From: an uncultured Paracoccus sp.
GTDB taxonomy: Bacteria; Pseudomonadota; Alphaproteobacteria; Rhodobacterales; Rhodobacteraceae
Assembly: GCF_946221145.1 (NCBI RefSeq)
Contig: NZ_CAMIOH010000006.1
Span: 1-36,762, forward strand
DNA: 36,762 bases
Direction of reading: 5' to 3'
Positions 16,252-25,004 of this stretch are shown piece by piece; the stretch's first letter is position 1; each line of letters opens with the position of its first letter. Below the pieces are notes generated by a model. The model did no database searches, had not been told where the DNA came from, and was given only the letters and a program-made list of their open reading frames with translations. Made by a program: the position numbers and the translations under genes.

Positions 16252-17829
16252 ATGAAACGCCGTCATTTTCTGAACGCAGCGACCGCCCTGGCCGCCGGTG
16301 GGGCGCTTGTCGCCACGCCGGCCCAGGCACAGACAGCACCGGCCGGGACGGCGCCTGCCGGGACGGGTTCCGATACCCCGCCGCCGGCCCCGCCCGCCAC
16401 CTTCGGCTTCGAGGAAGTCGCGTCCCTGGCGGCGGAACGCGCGACCCGCGTTTACGAACAGCCGGTTGCGGAACAGGTGGGCAGCTTTGCGAACCTGACC
16501 TATGACCAGTATCGCGCCATCCGGTTCCGCCGCGACCGCGATCCCTTCGCGGGCAATCCGCGCTTTGGCATGGACCTGCTGCCGCCCGGCGCGATCTTCT
16601 ATGAACCGGTCAATATCAGCATCGTGCGCGACGGCGTGCCGCGCCGGCTGGAGTTTGACCCGACGATGCTGGAATTCGATTCGTCGCATTTCCCCGATGG
16701 CGCGGACTTGCAGACCAAAGGCGACATGGGCTGGTCGGGCTTTCGGTTGCGGACCGTCCTGAACCGCCCCGGCGTGATGGACGAATTCCTGGTGTTTCAG
16801 GGCGCGACCTATTTCCGCGCAGTGGCGCGCGGCACGATCTATGGCCTGTCGGCGCGCGGGCTGGCGATCAAGACCGGCAGCCCCGATGGCGAGGAATTCC
16901 CGCTGTTCACCGATTTCTGGATCCAGGAACCAACCGACGGATCGGATTGGGTGCGCATCTATGCGCTGCTGGACAGCAAGTCGGTGGCCGGCGCCTATCA
17001 GTTCGACATCAACCCCGGCGCGGTCACGGTGGTGCGCACCCGGGTCGCGCTGTTCCCGCGCGTCGATCTGCAAAACACCGGGCTGGCGCCGCTGACCTCG
17101 ATGTTCTGGTTCAGCCCCGCCAGCCGGCGAGAGGTGGACGATTACCGCCCCGCCGTCCATGACAATGACGGCTTGCAGATGCATACCGGGGCCGGGCAGG
17201 CCCTGTGGCGGACCCTGGGCGCGCACAAGACCTTGCAGATTTCGTCCTTCGTGGACAACAACCCGCGCGGCTTCGGGCTGGTCCAACGCCGCCGCGATTT
17301 CGACGCCTATCAGGATCCCGAGGCGATGTATCACCTGCGTCCCTCGGCCTGGATCGAGCCTGACGGCAACTGGGGCGAGGGCGAGGTCCGGCTGGTCGAA
17401 ATCCCGGTCGAGAACGAATTCAACGACAATATCGTCAGCTGCTGGATCCCCAAAGAGCCCATGGCCCGCGACAAGCGCCATGAATTCCAGTACCGCCTGA
17501 TCTTTGCGCCCCTGCCCGCAAACGACCTGCCGCTGGCCAAGGTGCGCCAGGTCCGCAGCGGGCGGTCGATCAATTCCCCCGCCGCGCGCAGCGTGATCGT
17601 GGATTTTGACCTGTCGCTGTTCACCGATGCGATGCCGGAATCGCAGGTCACCACTTCGGCCGGGACGATCATCCATGCCTATCTGAAGCCCCTGGTGGAT
17701 CAGGGCGTGCTGCGGCTGGCCTTCGAATTCGAACCGGGGGACGCGACGCTGGCGGATTTGCAGGCGGTGCTGACCAGCCCTGACGGGGTGGCCCAAAGCG
17801 AAACCTGGCTGGCACGCTGGACCGCATGA
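16252..17829 (+). CDS. opgG: Glucan biosynthesis protein OpgG/OpgD family
   Basis: A periplasmic protein needed to build osmoregulated periplasmic glucans. The 525 residues begin with a Tat-type signal (MKRRHFLNAATALAAGGALV, cleavage likely after AQA at 24-26), then a Pro/Ala-rich linker and the MdoG family body (FGFEEVASLA, LTYDQYRAIRFR, FGMDLLPPG, TSMFWFSPASRRE, DYRPAVHDNDGL). In E. coli OpgD is the Tat-exported paralogue and OpgG goes by Sec, so OpgD is an alternative name; I use opgG because it is the only family member here and leads the operon. The ribosome site is weak. The stop overlaps opgH as ATGA. Confidence 0.92.
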   Translation: MKRRHFLNAATALAAGGALVATPAQAQTAPAGTAPAGTGSDTPPPAPPATFGFEEVASLAAERATRVYEQPVAEQVGSFANLTYDQYRAIRFRRDRDPFAGNPRFGMDLLPPGAIFYEPVNISIVRDGVPRRLEFDPTMLEFDSSHFPDGADLQTKGDMGWSGFRLRTVLNRPGVMDEFLVFQGATYFRAVARGTIYGLSARGLAIKTGSPDGEEFPLFTDFWIQEPTDGSDWVRIYALLDSKSVAGAYQFDINPGAVTVVRTRVALFPRVDLQNTGLAPLTSMFWFSPASRREVDDYRPAVHDNDGLQMHTGAGQALWRTLGAHKTLQISSFVDNNPRGFGLVQRRRDFDAYQDPEAMYHLRPSAWIEPDGNWGEGEVRLVEIPVENEFNDNIVSCWIPKEPMARDKRHEFQYRLIFAPLPANDLPLAKVRQVRSGRSINSPAARSVIVDFDLSLFTDAMPESQVTTSAGTIIHAYLKPLVDQGVLRLAFEFEPGDATLADLQAVLTSPDGVAQSETWLARWTA

Positions 17830-19907
17830 ACCAGACCGGTCCGGTTTCATCCGCCACGCCGCCCGAATCGCCGCTGGACATGCCGGTGCAGGATTTCGGG
17901 ACGCGGCCGCCCCAGGCCTTCCCGCGGTTGCGGAACGGCTGGCGCGCCTGGATGGCGCGGCTGCTGGCCTTTGGCGGCATGGCGGCGATTGCCGTGATCG
18001 GTTTCCAGCAGATGCTGCGGACCTTCGGCGACAATCCGACGCCGATGCAATGGGCGCTGCTGGTGCTGTTCGTGCCGACCTTTGCCTGGGTCGGGTTTTC
18101 GTTCTGCAATGTGCTGGCCGGGCTGTTCGCATCGCGCCTGACGACGCCCGATGGTCCGAACCACGCTCGACTGGCGGTGGTGATGCCCATCTATCACGAG
18201 GACGCGCAGAAGAGCATCGGCCTGCTGACCGCCCTGGCGCGAGAGTTGGACCGCGAGGGGCTGGCCGACCGGACCGAGATCTTCGTGCTGTCGGACAGCC
18301 GCGATCCGGTCATCGCCGTCAACGAGACGCTGGTGATCGACGCCGCGCGCAAGCTGTCGCCGCTGCCGATCTGGTATCGCCGCCGCGTCACCAACGAGGA
18401 TCGCAAGACCGGCAATATCAGCGACTTCGTGCGCCGATGGGGCGGGCGTTATGACCAGATGGTGGTGCTGGACGCCGACAGCATCATGACCGGCGCCACG
18501 ATCCGCGCCCTGTCCGCGCGGATGAATGCCGATCCCCGGCTGGCGCTGATCCAGACCATGCCGATCCTGGTCGGCGGCGAGACGATCTTTGCCCGCCTGA
18601 CCCAGTTCGCGGGCCGGGTCTATGGCCCGATGATCGCGCGTGGGGTGTCGGCCTGGTCGGGCGATTCGGGCAATTTCTGGGGCCACAACGCCATCATCCG
18701 CATGACCGCCTTTGCATCCGCCTGCGGGTTGCCGCGCTTGCCCGGCAAGCCCCCCTTTGGCGGCACGATCCTGTCCCATGACTTCGTAGAGGCTGCTGCC
18801 CTGTGCCGGGCGGGCTGGAAGGTGCGGCTGGACCACGACCTGCGCGGCAGCTTCGAGGGGTGCCCACCCACGCTGCTGGACATGGCCGCGCGCGAACGCC
18901 GCTGGGCGCAGGGTAACCTGCAGCATTCCCGGCTGTTCGGGATGCGCGGGGCCCGCGCGATCACGCTGGCCCATTTCGCCATTGGCATCCTGGGATTCGC
19001 CATGAGCCCGCTGTGGCTGGCCCTGATCCTGGTGGGCCTGGTGCTGTCGGCGACGGTGCTTCTGTCCACGCCGGAATATTTCCCGACCGCCTATCAACTG
19101 TTCCCGGACTGGCCGGTCTTTGATGCGCGGCGCATGTTCTGGCTGTTCGTCGCCGCCATGGCCCTGCTGCTGCTGCCCAAGCTGATCGCCACCTTCCGCG
19201 CCTGGATGCGTCCCTTGGCCCGGAATTCGGGCGGGCCGGTGCGGATCTTCGCCAGTTCCCTGTTCGAGATCCTGCTCTCGGCCTTGATCGCCCCGGTGCA
19301 GATGCTGATCCAGACCCGCCAGATCTATGAGATCCTGCGCGGGCGCGACAGCGGCTGGAATGCGCAGGTCCGCGCCGGGTCCATGCCCGACTGGAACGTG
19401 GTGATCGCCCGGCACTGGGTCCATGTCCTGCTGGGCCTGGGCACGCTGATCGTGCTGGCGCAATTCTCGCCCCCGCAGCTGATCTGGCTGTCGCCGATCC
19501 TGGCGGGGCTGATCCTGTCGCCCGTCACCTCGCGCCTGTCGGCCAGCCCGGTGTTCGGCCGCTGGGCACGGATGCGCGGCCTGCTGGTCACGCCTGAAGA
19601 ACGCAATCCCCCGGCGATCCTGTCGGATGCAAGCGCCGTCGTCCGGGCCATGCCCAGGCCGCTGAAAGGCGCTGCGGGCCTGCTGGATTTCGGCGGCGAC
19701 GCCGACCGGATCGCCCGCCATGTCGCCCTGCTGCCCGACAACCCGGCTCTGCCCGAGGACAAGCGCCTAGCCCGCATCACCGCGGCCGCCAAGATCGCCC
19801 ATGCCCAGACCCGCAAGCAGGCCCTGGACTATCTGACCCGCGATGAGACCGACGCCCTGGTGTCCGATGCCGCCCTGCTGCGGCAATGGAGCGTCCTTCC
19901 CTCATGA
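17826..19907 (+). CDS. opgH: Glucans biosynthesis glucosyltransferase MdoH
   Basis: An inner-membrane family-2 glucosyltransferase that polymerises the glucan backbone from UDP-glucose. The 693 residues have N-terminal transmembrane segments (about 42-60 and 72-100), a cytoplasmic GT domain with VVMPIYHED, FVLSDSRDP, the metal-binding DADSIM (Asp216, Asp218), SGDSGNFWGHNAI and RERRWAQGNLQH (Trp360), then several C-terminal membrane segments. It is shorter than the roughly 850-residue E. coli enzyme, lacking much of both ends. Coupled by ATGA at both ends to opgG and opgC. Confidence 0.95.
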   Translation: MNQTGPVSSATPPESPLDMPVQDFGTRPPQAFPRLRNGWRAWMARLLAFGGMAAIAVIGFQQMLRTFGDNPTPMQWALLVLFVPTFAWVGFSFCNVLAGLFASRLTTPDGPNHARLAVVMPIYHEDAQKSIGLLTALARELDREGLADRTEIFVLSDSRDPVIAVNETLVIDAARKLSPLPIWYRRRVTNEDRKTGNISDFVRRWGGRYDQMVVLDADSIMTGATIRALSARMNADPRLALIQTMPILVGGETIFARLTQFAGRVYGPMIARGVSAWSGDSGNFWGHNAIIRMTAFASACGLPRLPGKPPFGGTILSHDFVEAAALCRAGWKVRLDHDLRGSFEGCPPTLLDMAARERRWAQGNLQHSRLFGMRGARAITLAHFAIGILGFAMSPLWLALILVGLVLSATVLLSTPEYFPTAYQLFPDWPVFDARRMFWLFVAAMALLLLPKLIATFRAWMRPLARNSGGPVRIFASSLFEILLSALIAPVQMLIQTRQIYEILRGRDSGWNAQVRAGSMPDWNVVIARHWVHVLLGLGTLIVLAQFSPPQLIWLSPILAGLILSPVTSRLSASPVFGRWARMRGLLVTPEERNPPAILSDASAVVRAMPRPLKGAAGLLDFGGDADRIARHVALLPDNPALPEDKRLARITAAAKIAHAQTRKQALDYLTRDETDALVSDAALLRQWSVLPS

Positions 19908-21037
19908 AGCGGCTGATCGCTTTGGACATGCTGCGCGGCTACGCGCTGGTCTGCATCATGCTGGACCATATGCCGGTGTCGGAACTGCGATGGTTCACCC
20001 TGGCGAATTTCGCGATCTTCGATGCGGCGGAACTGTTCGTGCTGCTGTCGGGGTTTCTGGTCGGCATGGTCTGGCTTTCGGTCGAGACCAAGGAGGGCCG
20101 TCGCGCCGCGCAGTGGCGGTTCGCCCGCCGCGCTTTCGAAGTCTGGCGCGCCCTGGTCTTCGGCGGGCTGCTGATGGCGCTCGTCTCGGCCGGGTTGCTG
20201 GCGTTGGAGATGGATCACACCGCCATCTGGCACCAATATGCGGTCTGGGTTCTGGAAAACCCGATCGGCTTCTTCGGCGTGCTGGCCAGCATGTGGTTGC
20301 AACCCAACCTGCTGGACGTGCTGGCGGTCTATGTGATCCTGCTGGCCTCGGTCCCGCTGCTGGTGCCGTTGATGCTGCGCCACCCCCTCAGCTTTGCGGC
20401 GGCATCCTTTGCGCTGTGGTGCTTTGCGCCGGTGCTGAACGCCTTCGTGCCGAACCACCGGCTGGGCGGGCTGCTGTTCAATCCGTTCGGCTGGCAGATG
20501 CTGTTCTTTTCCGGCATCGCCATGGGCCTGTTCCGCAGGCAGATCATGCCGGCGCTGATGCCGCACCGCAGGTTGCTGACGATCCTGTCGGCCGGCATGT
20601 TCGCCTTTGGCAGCAGCATCGTCATCGCCGCCAAGTTCGGCGAACCCGCGCTGCCCCTGCGCGACGCGCTGCGCCTGATCTATGGCGGAGAGATCGGCAA
20701 ATGGGATCTGGACGGCACGCGCTACATGGCGATCATGGGCGCAAGCTGGCTGGTCGCGGTGCCCCTGGCCCGCATCATGGAGCGGATGGCCGCCAGCCGC
20801 CTGGGCACGGCGCTGCAACAGATCGGCCGGGGCGGGCTGTTTTCCTTTCTGGCCTGTGTGCTGTTGTCGGTTCTGGGCGACGCCTTCCAGATGAACCCCG
20901 CCGGCCAAGGCATCGCACGCCGGATGGCCGTCGATGTCTGGGCGATGGTCGCGCTGTGGTGGCTGTCCGCCCTATGGCTGACCTTCGGCGCGCCCTGGCA
21001 CCTGTCTGTCCGCTTCCGCCGCAAGACCAAGGGCTGA
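19904..21037 (+). CDS. opgC: OpgC-type membrane acyltransferase
   Basis: A 377-residue polytopic membrane protein, about ten hydrophobic segments, of the OpgC family, which in E. coli and Rhodobacter succinylates periplasmic glucans. The start MKRLIALDMLRGYALVCIML with an early Asp-x-x-RG and HMP is characteristic. Later features include ELFVLLSGFLVG and NPFGWQMLFFSGIAMG. ATG 19904 forms ATGA with the opgH stop; the in-frame ATG at 19886 is less likely. The operon ends convergently against tRNA-Cys. Confidence 0.9.
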   Translation: MKRLIALDMLRGYALVCIMLDHMPVSELRWFTLANFAIFDAAELFVLLSGFLVGMVWLSVETKEGRRAAQWRFARRAFEVWRALVFGGLLMALVSAGLLALEMDHTAIWHQYAVWVLENPIGFFGVLASMWLQPNLLDVLAVYVILLASVPLLVPLMLRHPLSFAAASFALWCFAPVLNAFVPNHRLGGLLFNPFGWQMLFFSGIAMGLFRRQIMPALMPHRRLLTILSAGMFAFGSSIVIAAKFGEPALPLRDALRLIYGGEIGKWDLDGTRYMAIMGASWLVAVPLARIMERMAASRLGTALQQIGRGGLFSFLACVLLSVLGDAFQMNPAGQGIARRMAVDVWAMVALWWLSALWLTFGAPWHLSVRFRRKTKG

Positions 21038-21064
21038 AGGCAGCCTGCAAAGACTGGAAAACCT

Positions 21065-21138
21065 TGGAGGCGGGTACCGGAATCGAACCGGTCTTCACGG
21101 ATTTGCAATCCGCTGCGTAACCTCTCCGCCAACCCGCC
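21065..21138 (-). tRNA. tRNA-Cys (anticodon GCA)
   Basis: A 74-base cloverleaf on the minus strand: acceptor GGCGGGT/ACCCGCC, discriminator U as expected for tRNA-Cys, anticodon loop TTGCAAA, T-loop TTCGATT and an encoded CCA. It lies 27 bases from the opposing opgC stop. Confidence 0.96.
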
Positions 21139-21156
21139 GCCGTCTGAGGTGCGCAT

Positions 21157-21185
21157 GGAATAGAGGATCGGCGGACCGGTGGCAA
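21157..21185 (-). promoter_or_regulatory. Possible tRNA-Cys promoter
   Basis: Minus strand: TTGCCA (21185-21180), 17-base spacer, TATTCC (21162-21157), 18 bases before the mature tRNA. Good spacing, partial hexamer match. Confidence 0.5.
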
Positions 21186-21202
21186 GTCGGGAACGTGCGA
21201 CG

Positions 21203-21231
21203 TTGCCCAGCCATGTAAATCGTGGCAATAA
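21203..21231 (+). promoter_or_regulatory. Weak promoter-like sequence before the methyltransferase gene
   Basis: TTGCCC (21203-21208), 17 bases, CAATAA (21226-21231), 31 bases before ATG 21263. The -10 match is poor. Confidence 0.3.
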
Positions 21232-21262
21232 GCGGCAAAGCAGCTCGCAAAGGTTCCCTGAA

Positions 21263-21916
21263 ATGAGCGATTTCGCCGCGCGGCGCACCATGATGGTGGA
21301 CACGCAGGTCCGCCCCAATGATGTCACGAAATTCCCTGTGATCGAGGCCATGCTGGCCGTACCCATGGAGGATTTCGTCCCCCCCGCGCGCCGGGCCGTC
21401 GCCTATTCGGGCGAGAACCTGGATCTGGGGCAGGGCAGGGTGCTGCTGGAACCGCGCACGCTCGGAAAGATGATCGACATGCTGGACGTGCAACCGGACG
21501 ACCTGGTCCTGGATCTGGGCTGCGGCTATGGTTATTCTTCGGCGGTGCTGGCGCGGCTGGTCCAGACGGTCGTCGCCATCGAAGATGACGCCGACATGGC
21601 CACCGAGTCCGAGCGTCGCCTGAACGAGGCGGGCGTCTTCAATGTCGCCGTCCTGAACGCGCCCCTGAACGAAGGCGCGCCCAACCAGGCCCCCTATGAC
21701 GCCATCCTGATCAACGGCGGCGTCGAGGACGTGCCCGAGACGATCCTGTCCCAATTGAAGGAGGGTGGCCGCATCGCCGCGCTGTTCGTCGAGGGTGTCC
21801 TGGGGGTCGTGCGGATCGGACATTGCCTGAACGGCCGGATCGTCTGGCGCTATGCCTTCAACGCGGGCGCGCCGCTGCTGCCCGGTTTTGAACGGGCGCG
21901 GAGTTTTTCGCTGTGA
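21263..21916 (+). CDS. PCMT-family protein methyltransferase
   Basis: A 217-residue protein of the protein-L-isoaspartate O-methyltransferase family. The SAM-binding motif is VLDLGCGYGYSS (82-93 region), with VVAIEDDADM as the acidic motif II; the N-terminal MMVDTQVRPNDVT is typical of the alphaproteobacterial branch beside tolC. True isoaspartate repair activity is not certain, as this branch differs from E. coli Pcm. The stop overlaps the tolC start as GTGA. ATG 21263 fits homologous N termini; earlier in-frame starts lie over promoter sequence. Confidence 0.87.
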   Translation: MSDFAARRTMMVDTQVRPNDVTKFPVIEAMLAVPMEDFVPPARRAVAYSGENLDLGQGRVLLEPRTLGKMIDMLDVQPDDLVLDLGCGYGYSSAVLARLVQTVVAIEDDADMATESERRLNEAGVFNVAVLNAPLNEGAPNQAPYDAILINGGVEDVPETILSQLKEGGRIAALFVEGVLGVVRIGHCLNGRIVWRYAFNAGAPLLPGFERARSFSL

Positions 21917-23304
21917 GGGGGCTTCGTGCGCTTGCGGCGACCGCATTGATCGCATTCTGCGGACAGGCTGCCATGGCCGAATCGCTGGCCGATACCATGG
22001 TTGCGGCCTATCGCCATTCCGCCCTGATCGAGCAGAACCGTGCCGTGCTGCGGGCCGCCGATGAAGACGTGGCCTCAGCCATCGCGGCGCTGCGCCCGAT
22101 CGTGCAATGGACCGCAAGCCATACCGTGCAGCGGGCCGAAGGGCTGACGGGCTATACCACGGCGCGCTCGACCTCGCTGCAGATCGGGGCGCAGATGACG
22201 CTCTATGACTGGGGGCGGTCGCAGCTGGGTATCGATGCGGCCAAGGAACAGGTTCTGGCGACGCGCCAGGGCCTTGTGGCGGTCGAACAGGACATCCTGC
22301 TGGCCGCGGCGGTGGCGTTCTTCGGCATCAAGCAGGCCAATGAACGGGTGGCCCTGCAACAGAACTCGGTCGAGGTTCTGGGCCGTGAACGTCAGGCGGC
22401 GCAGGACCGCTTTGACGTGGGCGAGATCACCGTGACCGACGTGGCCCTGGCCGATGCGCAGCTGGCGCAGACCCAGGCAGGGCTGGCCTCGGCCCAGGGC
22501 GATCTGGAAATCGCGCGCGAACAGTATCTGGCGGCGACCGGGCGCTTCCCCGGCCGGCTGGACGCGCCCCCGCCGCTGCCCAGGCTGCCCGCCTCGGTCG
22601 ATGAGGCGCGGGCCATCGGGCAGCGCAATCACCCGCTGATCGCGCAGGCGCAGCGCCGGGCAGCGGCCGCAGAACTGGGCGTCGCCATCGCCGCGGCAGA
22701 GCGCAACCCGACGCTGACCGGCAATCTGGGCGTCGGCGTCACGCGCAGTCCGCAGGCGCAGCTGGGCGGATCCTATGACACCCGTGACAGCGCCACGGTG
22801 GGTCTGGACCTGAGCCAGACGATCTATTCCGGCGGCCGCCTGCCTGCCGCGCATCGCAAGGCGATGGCGGAGCGGGATCAGGCGCGGTCGGTGCTGTTGA
22901 ACGTGTCGCGCCAGATCAGCCAGCAGGTCGGCGAATCATGGGCCAACATCGCCGTGGCCCGTGCCCAGATCGGCGCCATCGACGAACAGATCGGCGCCGC
23001 CCAGCAGGCCTATGACGGCGTTCGCGAGGAAGCGGCCCTTGGCGCGCGCACCACGCTGGACGTTCTGGACGCGGAACAGGCGCTGCTGGAGGCGCGCGCG
23101 GACAAGATTGCGGCGGAAGCCAGTCTCCAGTTAGCACATTATCAACTTCTGGCTGCTATGGGTCGTCTTACGGTAGAACACCTGAACCTGGGGATCCCGA
23201 CCTATGACCCTTCGCAATACTACAATGCAGTGCGCAACGCGCCCTACACCAGCAAGCAAGGCGAAAGCCTCGATCGCGTCCTGCGCGCAATCGGGCGCGA
23301 CTGA
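21913..23304 (+). CDS. tolC: TolC family outer membrane protein
   Basis: An outer-membrane channel-tunnel component for type I secretion or RND efflux. The 463 residues start at GTG 21913 with a Sec signal (MRGLRALAATALIAF, cleavage about AMA-E at 22). Two repeated OEP domains follow, with ASAIAALRPIVQW, LTVYDWG-like LYDWGRSQLGID in repeat 1 and DLSQTIYSGGRLPAAH in repeat 2. The exported substrates and inner-membrane partners are not in the window. The last about 50 codons use many A/T-ending codons unlike the rest of the gene. Confidence 0.93.
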   Translation: MRGLRALAATALIAFCGQAAMAESLADTMVAAYRHSALIEQNRAVLRAADEDVASAIAALRPIVQWTASHTVQRAEGLTGYTTARSTSLQIGAQMTLYDWGRSQLGIDAAKEQVLATRQGLVAVEQDILLAAAVAFFGIKQANERVALQQNSVEVLGRERQAAQDRFDVGEITVTDVALADAQLAQTQAGLASAQGDLEIAREQYLAATGRFPGRLDAPPPLPRLPASVDEARAIGQRNHPLIAQAQRRAAAAELGVAIAAAERNPTLTGNLGVGVTRSPQAQLGGSYDTRDSATVGLDLSQTIYSGGRLPAAHRKAMAERDQARSVLLNVSRQISQQVGESWANIAVARAQIGAIDEQIGAAQQAYDGVREEAALGARTTLDVLDAEQALLEARADKIAAEASLQLAHYQLLAAMGRLTVEHLNLGIPTYDPSQYYNAVRNAPYTSKQGESLDRVLRAIGRD

Positions 23305-23327
23305 TGCCCTGAACGGCGGGGGGCATC

Positions 23328-24230
23328 ATGGCTGACCCCCGCCTGTCCCAGAACGCCGCCCGGCTGTCGGAAGACATCGGCGATGTCCTGTCCGCCATCC
23401 GCCGCATGATCGCCGATGATGACGCCCTGTCGTCCGCGCGCGACAATATCCGTGCGGAACGCACCGGCCTGGTCCAGGACGATGCCGGCGAATTCCTGGC
23501 GCGCCGTTATGGCGGCAATGCCGCCCTGGCCCGGAAGCTGGTCCAGACGACCGTGCGCACCCCGGAACCGCCCGCCCCGGCACCGATCCCAGAGGCAGCA
23601 TCTGCGCCCGCAGTTCCGCAGTTCATCCTGCGAGCCAAGCCCGAGCTGGTGCAGCCGGTGGCCAACGTGTCGCCGCTGCGCCTGGGGGCCGAGCGTCGGG
23701 TCGATGAGCCCGAGGTCGCGGCGCCCAAGGCATCGGGCTGGCGGGCCTGGCTGCGCTCTGACGCGCGTGACGCCGCGACTGAGGTCGACGCGCAACCGCA
23801 GGCCAAACTCCAGGTCGTGCCCGCCCCGGCAGCGGTTGCTCAGCCGGTCAGCGACAGCGCGGATGACGACGATTTTGCCGAAGCCTTCGACTGGAAGGCC
23901 CGGATGCGTCCCGAGCTGGACGAGCCGGCCCCTGTCGCCCTGGCCGAGGCCAAGCCCGCAGAACAGCGACTGTCAGGCTGGGCTCTGCCGCCCGAGCCTG
24001 CCGCCTTCGATCCGGTCGCCCTGCTTGCAGCCGAGGCCGAAGCATTTGCCGCCGAACAGCAGGCCCAGGCCGAGCTGAACGACGAGGAGCAGAGCATCCG
24101 CGACCTGCTCCGCGAGATGGTGCAAGAAGAACTGAACGGAGAGTTGGGCGAGCGTTTCTCGGCCAATCTGCGGGCCGTGATCCGGCGCGAGATCGCCGCC
24201 GCCATCGACGCGCATCTGGACCGTTTCTGA
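23328..24230 (+). CDS. PopZ-like / DUF2497 polar organising protein
   Basis: A 300-residue protein with three parts: an N-terminal amphipathic helix (EDIGDVLSAIRRMIADDD, about 15-32), a long low-complexity Pro/Ala/Glu-rich linker (about 80-250), and a C-terminal helical segment (SIRDLLREMVQEELNGELGE and VIRREIAAAI) of the DUF2497 type. This is the plan of Caulobacter PopZ, a self-assembling pole scaffold. In Caulobacter popZ also sits next to a tolC homologue, which supports the assignment. Sequence identity seems low in the linker, so the name is by architecture and synteny. GGGG precedes ATG 23328, 24 bases after tolC. Confidence 0.72.
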   Translation: MADPRLSQNAARLSEDIGDVLSAIRRMIADDDALSSARDNIRAERTGLVQDDAGEFLARRYGGNAALARKLVQTTVRTPEPPAPAPIPEAASAPAVPQFILRAKPELVQPVANVSPLRLGAERRVDEPEVAAPKASGWRAWLRSDARDAATEVDAQPQAKLQVVPAPAAVAQPVSDSADDDDFAEAFDWKARMRPELDEPAPVALAEAKPAEQRLSGWALPPEPAAFDPVALLAAEAEAFAAEQQAQAELNDEEQSIRDLLREMVQEELNGELGERFSANLRAVIRREIAAAIDAHLDRF

Positions 24231-24237
24231 CGGTATT

Positions 24238-24265
24238 CGGACAGCGCCCGCCAAGGCGCTGTCCG
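24238..24265. terminator. Strong hairpin between convergent genes
   Basis: A perfect 11-pair stem CGGACAGCGCC / GGCGCTGTCCG with loop CGCCAA, seven bases after the PopZ-like stop and nine bases from the end of the opposing flavin reductase. No U-run; likely a shared 3' end. Confidence 0.6.
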
Positions 24266-24274
24266 GCAAGGATT

Positions 24275-24856
24275 TCAGGCTTGAGCACCTTGCAGGGTCT
24301 TGGCCCACCAGGACAATTCCTCCAGCGTCGCGTTGAGCGAGCCTTCCAGGTTGCCCTCGATCTCGGACATCGGGGCGTCGGCACCCAGGGGCGAAACCTT
24401 GAAGAAATCTCCGCCGCCGATATGCACGGCGTTGCGCAGGGGCACCATCTGAAGCTCGATCCCGATCAGGCGCAGATGTTCAAGGGCGCGGGTGCCGCCC
24501 ATGCTGCCATAGGCCAGGGCGCTGAACGGCTTGCGGTTCCACTCCTTGTAGGCCTGGTCCAGGGCGTTTTTCAGCGCCCCCGTGATCGACCGGTTGTATT
24601 CCGCCACCACGAAGATGAACCCGTCGAATCCGGCCAGCTTTTCCTGCCAGGCGACGGCCGCGGGATCGCTGGACGGCATCCACAGGTTCGAGGCCGGTTC
24701 GTTGAAGAACGGCAGGTTCGCGTCGCGCAGGTCGATCAGTTCGAAGTCGAGATCGGGATGATCCTTGACCTTGTCCATCAGCCAGGCGGCGGGCTTGTCG
24801 GCAAAGCGCGTGTCGCGGGTGGAACTGATGATGACGCCGATGCGGGGTTTGGCCAT
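24275..24856 (-). CDS. NADPH-dependent FMN reductase family protein
   Basis: A 193-residue flavodoxin-fold protein with the phosphate-binding start RIGVIISSTRDTRFADK, the VVAEYNRSITGALKNALD motif that contacts flavin, and AYGSMGGTRALEHLR. Members reduce flavins or quinones with NADPH. ATG 24856 has AAAGGAG seven bases upstream. Divergent from cobT; a link with corrin cobalt reduction is possible but unproven. The reading frame stays open upstream but that part is not supported. Confidence 0.88.
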   Translation of the reverse strand: MAKPRIGVIISSTRDTRFADKPAAWLMDKVKDHPDLDFELIDLRDANLPFFNEPASNLWMPSSDPAAVAWQEKLAGFDGFIFVVAEYNRSITGALKNALDQAYKEWNRKPFSALAYGSMGGTRALEHLRLIGIELQMVPLRNAVHIGGGDFFKVSPLGADAPMSEIEGNLEGSLNATLEELSWWAKTLQGAQA

Positions 24857-25004
24857 GGAGGACTCCTTTCGGATTGTTGCAGTCGCAGGGTAACGCCGAA
24901 CCGGCCGGGTTGTTCGGTTTATGTGGGGACAGGAATGCACAGCGGTCCCTGCGTTCCCGCACAACGGCCTTGCCTGGGGCGCGTGGCGGTGGTCTATGAA
25001 TCGC

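Noticed and set aside
16243..19721. Two minus-strand ORFs of over 600 codons across opgG and opgH
   Set aside because: Shadow frames caused by high GC at third codon positions; the opposite strand encodes clear families.
24857..25004. Cobalamin riboswitch before cobT
   Set aside because: The gap is short and lacks the conserved B12-box and core helices.
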